This document shows, piece after piece, positions 63,269 through 64,000 of a DNA stretch of 64,000 nucleotides. The position numbers and the translations under genes are program-made. Origin of the DNA: Ferrovibrio sp965278975 (GTDB lineage Bacteria; Pseudomonadota; Alphaproteobacteria; Ferrovibrionales; Ferrovibrionaceae); the NCBI RefSeq assembly GCF_965278975.1, contig NZ_OZ257126.1, positions 3,410,001 through 3,474,000 of the forward strand. The letters are read 5' to 3'. The notes under the pieces were generated by a model that saw only the letters and a program-made list of their open reading frames with translations, was not told where the DNA came from and ran no database searches. How positions within the stretch are numbered: position 1 is the first letter of the stretch; every line of letters begins with the position of its first letter.

Positions 63269-63829
63269 GTGACCAGCAAGCCAGCCACTGATAACCCAGT
63301 CCCGAAGCATCGCACCGGTGAAGACCATGTCGACCGCATCCGCCGGCAATGGGCGCGCGAGTTGCCCGACCTCGACACGGCGCCGATGGAAATTTTGGGC
63401 CGGGCCTACCGGCTGTCGCGGCTGGTGACGCCATCCATCGAGGCGACTTTTGCCGCGCATGGCCTGGATCGCGGTGAATTCGATGTGATTGCCACCCTGC
63501 GCCGGGCTGGGCCGCCTTACAGGCTGACGCCGACCGAGCTTTATCGTGCGCTGATGATCGCCTCCGGCAGTTTGACGCACCGTCTTGGCCGGCTGGAACA
63601 GGCCGGCCTGGTCCGCCGCGTGCCGTCGCAGCAGGATGGCCGCAGCCTGGCGGTGGAACTGACCCGCGAAGGCCAGCAACGCGCAGAGGCTGCATTTCGT
63701 CAGGACATGGCGAATGAGGCGGCTTTCCTTGCGGCGATGGAGCCGCGCAAGCGCGCCCAGCTTGCCGTTCTGTTGCGCGAACTCAATCTCGCGGTGGAGG
63801 CGGCCCTTGGTGAAAAGCCTGTGGATTAA
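63269..63829 (+). CDS. MarR-family transcriptional regulator
   Basis: 186 residues from GTG with GAGGG upstream. The winged helix-turn-helix is seen in GEFDVIATLRRAGPPYRLTP, LYRALMIASGSLTHRLGRLE and the wing VRRVPSQQDGRSLAVELT (about 70-135). Divergent from the EamA transporter gene with two operators between them, so it likely represses that transporter and itself, released by the transported compound or another ligand. A longer frame reads back through the operator and is not preferred. Confidence 0.87.
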   Translation: MTSKPATDNPVPKHRTGEDHVDRIRRQWARELPDLDTAPMEILGRAYRLSRLVTPSIEATFAAHGLDRGEFDVIATLRRAGPPYRLTPTELYRALMIASGSLTHRLGRLEQAGLVRRVPSQQDGRSLAVELTREGQQRAEAAFRQDMANEAAFLAAMEPRKRAQLAVLLRELNLAVEAALGEKPVD

Positions 63830-63910
63830 GCCTGCTTCCGGCCTCCGGTGGCTGGCGGATGAGGCCGCGCCTGGGCTATTCCTGGCGAACCAAATGCTGG
63901 GAGCCATGCT

Positions 63911-64000
63911 ATGACGCCGATTGCCAAGATCCTGCTGCTCGGTTCGGGTGAACTGGGTCGCGAATTCGTGATTTCCGCCAAGCGGCTCGGTGCCTATGTC
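63911..64000 (+). CDS. purT: PurT-like formate-dependent GAR transformylase, N-terminal fragment
   Basis: Only 30 codons before the window edge. The sequence begins with a start of the PurT/PurK ATP-grasp fold, KILLLGSGELGREFVISAKR, where GSGELGREFVI is distinctive for PurT. GGGAG lies about 9 bases upstream. It would make formyl-GAR from formate in purine synthesis. The identification rests on the short N-terminus. Confidence 0.8.
   Translation, partial: MTPIAKILLLGSGELGREFVISAKRLGAYV

Overview
The window is about 64 kb of high-GC DNA from an alphaproteobacterium, most likely a free-living, flagellated Rhodospirillales-like or related lineage. The evidence is the Caulobacter-type flagellar layout (flgI divergent from fliX, flgF-flgG-flgA-flgH divergent from fliL-fliM), a DksA with a single zinc-finger cysteine, the eukaryote-like NADP isocitrate dehydrogenase, and the guaB-rsmB-TPR-guaA neighbourhood. 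Two genes (24013-24984 and 44232-45236) are strikingly AT-rich and look acquired.

Layout. 1-4790: 3' part of a huge RTX-like repeat protein. 4870-8145: a pentapeptide-repeat protein and a chemoreceptor. 8253-20004: flagellar genes (flgN-like, flgJ, flgI, fliX, dksA, flgH, flgA, flgG, flgF, fliL, fliM, a DUF6468-type gene, motE-like, a DUF1217-type gene). These carry sigma-54 promoters upstream of flgI and flgF and palindromes resembling the Caulobacter FlbD/ftr site. 20014-23966: a receiver protein and a large TPR protein. 24013-24984: AT-rich orphan with a possible zinc/HNH-like motif. 25282-43000: mostly housekeeping genes (alaS, K+ channel, doxX/LysR, cspA, icd, LOG protein, cytochrome c' and b561, LysM protein, ppx/gppA, rlmE, guaB, rsmB). 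42497-45553: guaA followed by a small island with a putative PD-(D/E)XK nuclease gene, a relic of an ABC-F gene and a second copy of the guaA 3' end. 45554-50222: TetR/epimerase pair, ABC-F ATPase, acyltransferase. 50244-56415: RNA-repair locus. 56441-64000: metabolic, stress and transport genes, each paired with a local regulator (ArsR/SRPBCC, MarR/EamA), and the start of purT.

The most interesting locus is the RNA-repair operon. rtcR (a CARF-containing sigma-54 activator) is divergent from a sigma-54 promoter that leads into rsr (a Ro60 orthologue), a 0.5-kb non-coding array, rtcB and rtcA. By hand folding, the array holds four consecutive Y-RNA-like modules. All share a lower helix ending GGCRA/TYGCC, an internal loop starting ATG on the 5' side and ending TTG on the 3' side, a covarying second helix, the sequence TACA, and a tRNA-like T arm. 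Module 2 is a circularly permuted tRNA mimic with a capped acceptor stem and a textbook D arm. Modules 1, 3 and 4 are structurally different variants. Rsr-YrlA partnerships are known; four divergent, differently built mimics in one operon is the feature I consider least described.

The genes work together as three main units: flagellar basal body and motor assembly; purine and translation housekeeping; and an inducible RNA sensing, binding and ligation pathway (RtcR, Rsr with Y RNAs, RtcB, RtcA).
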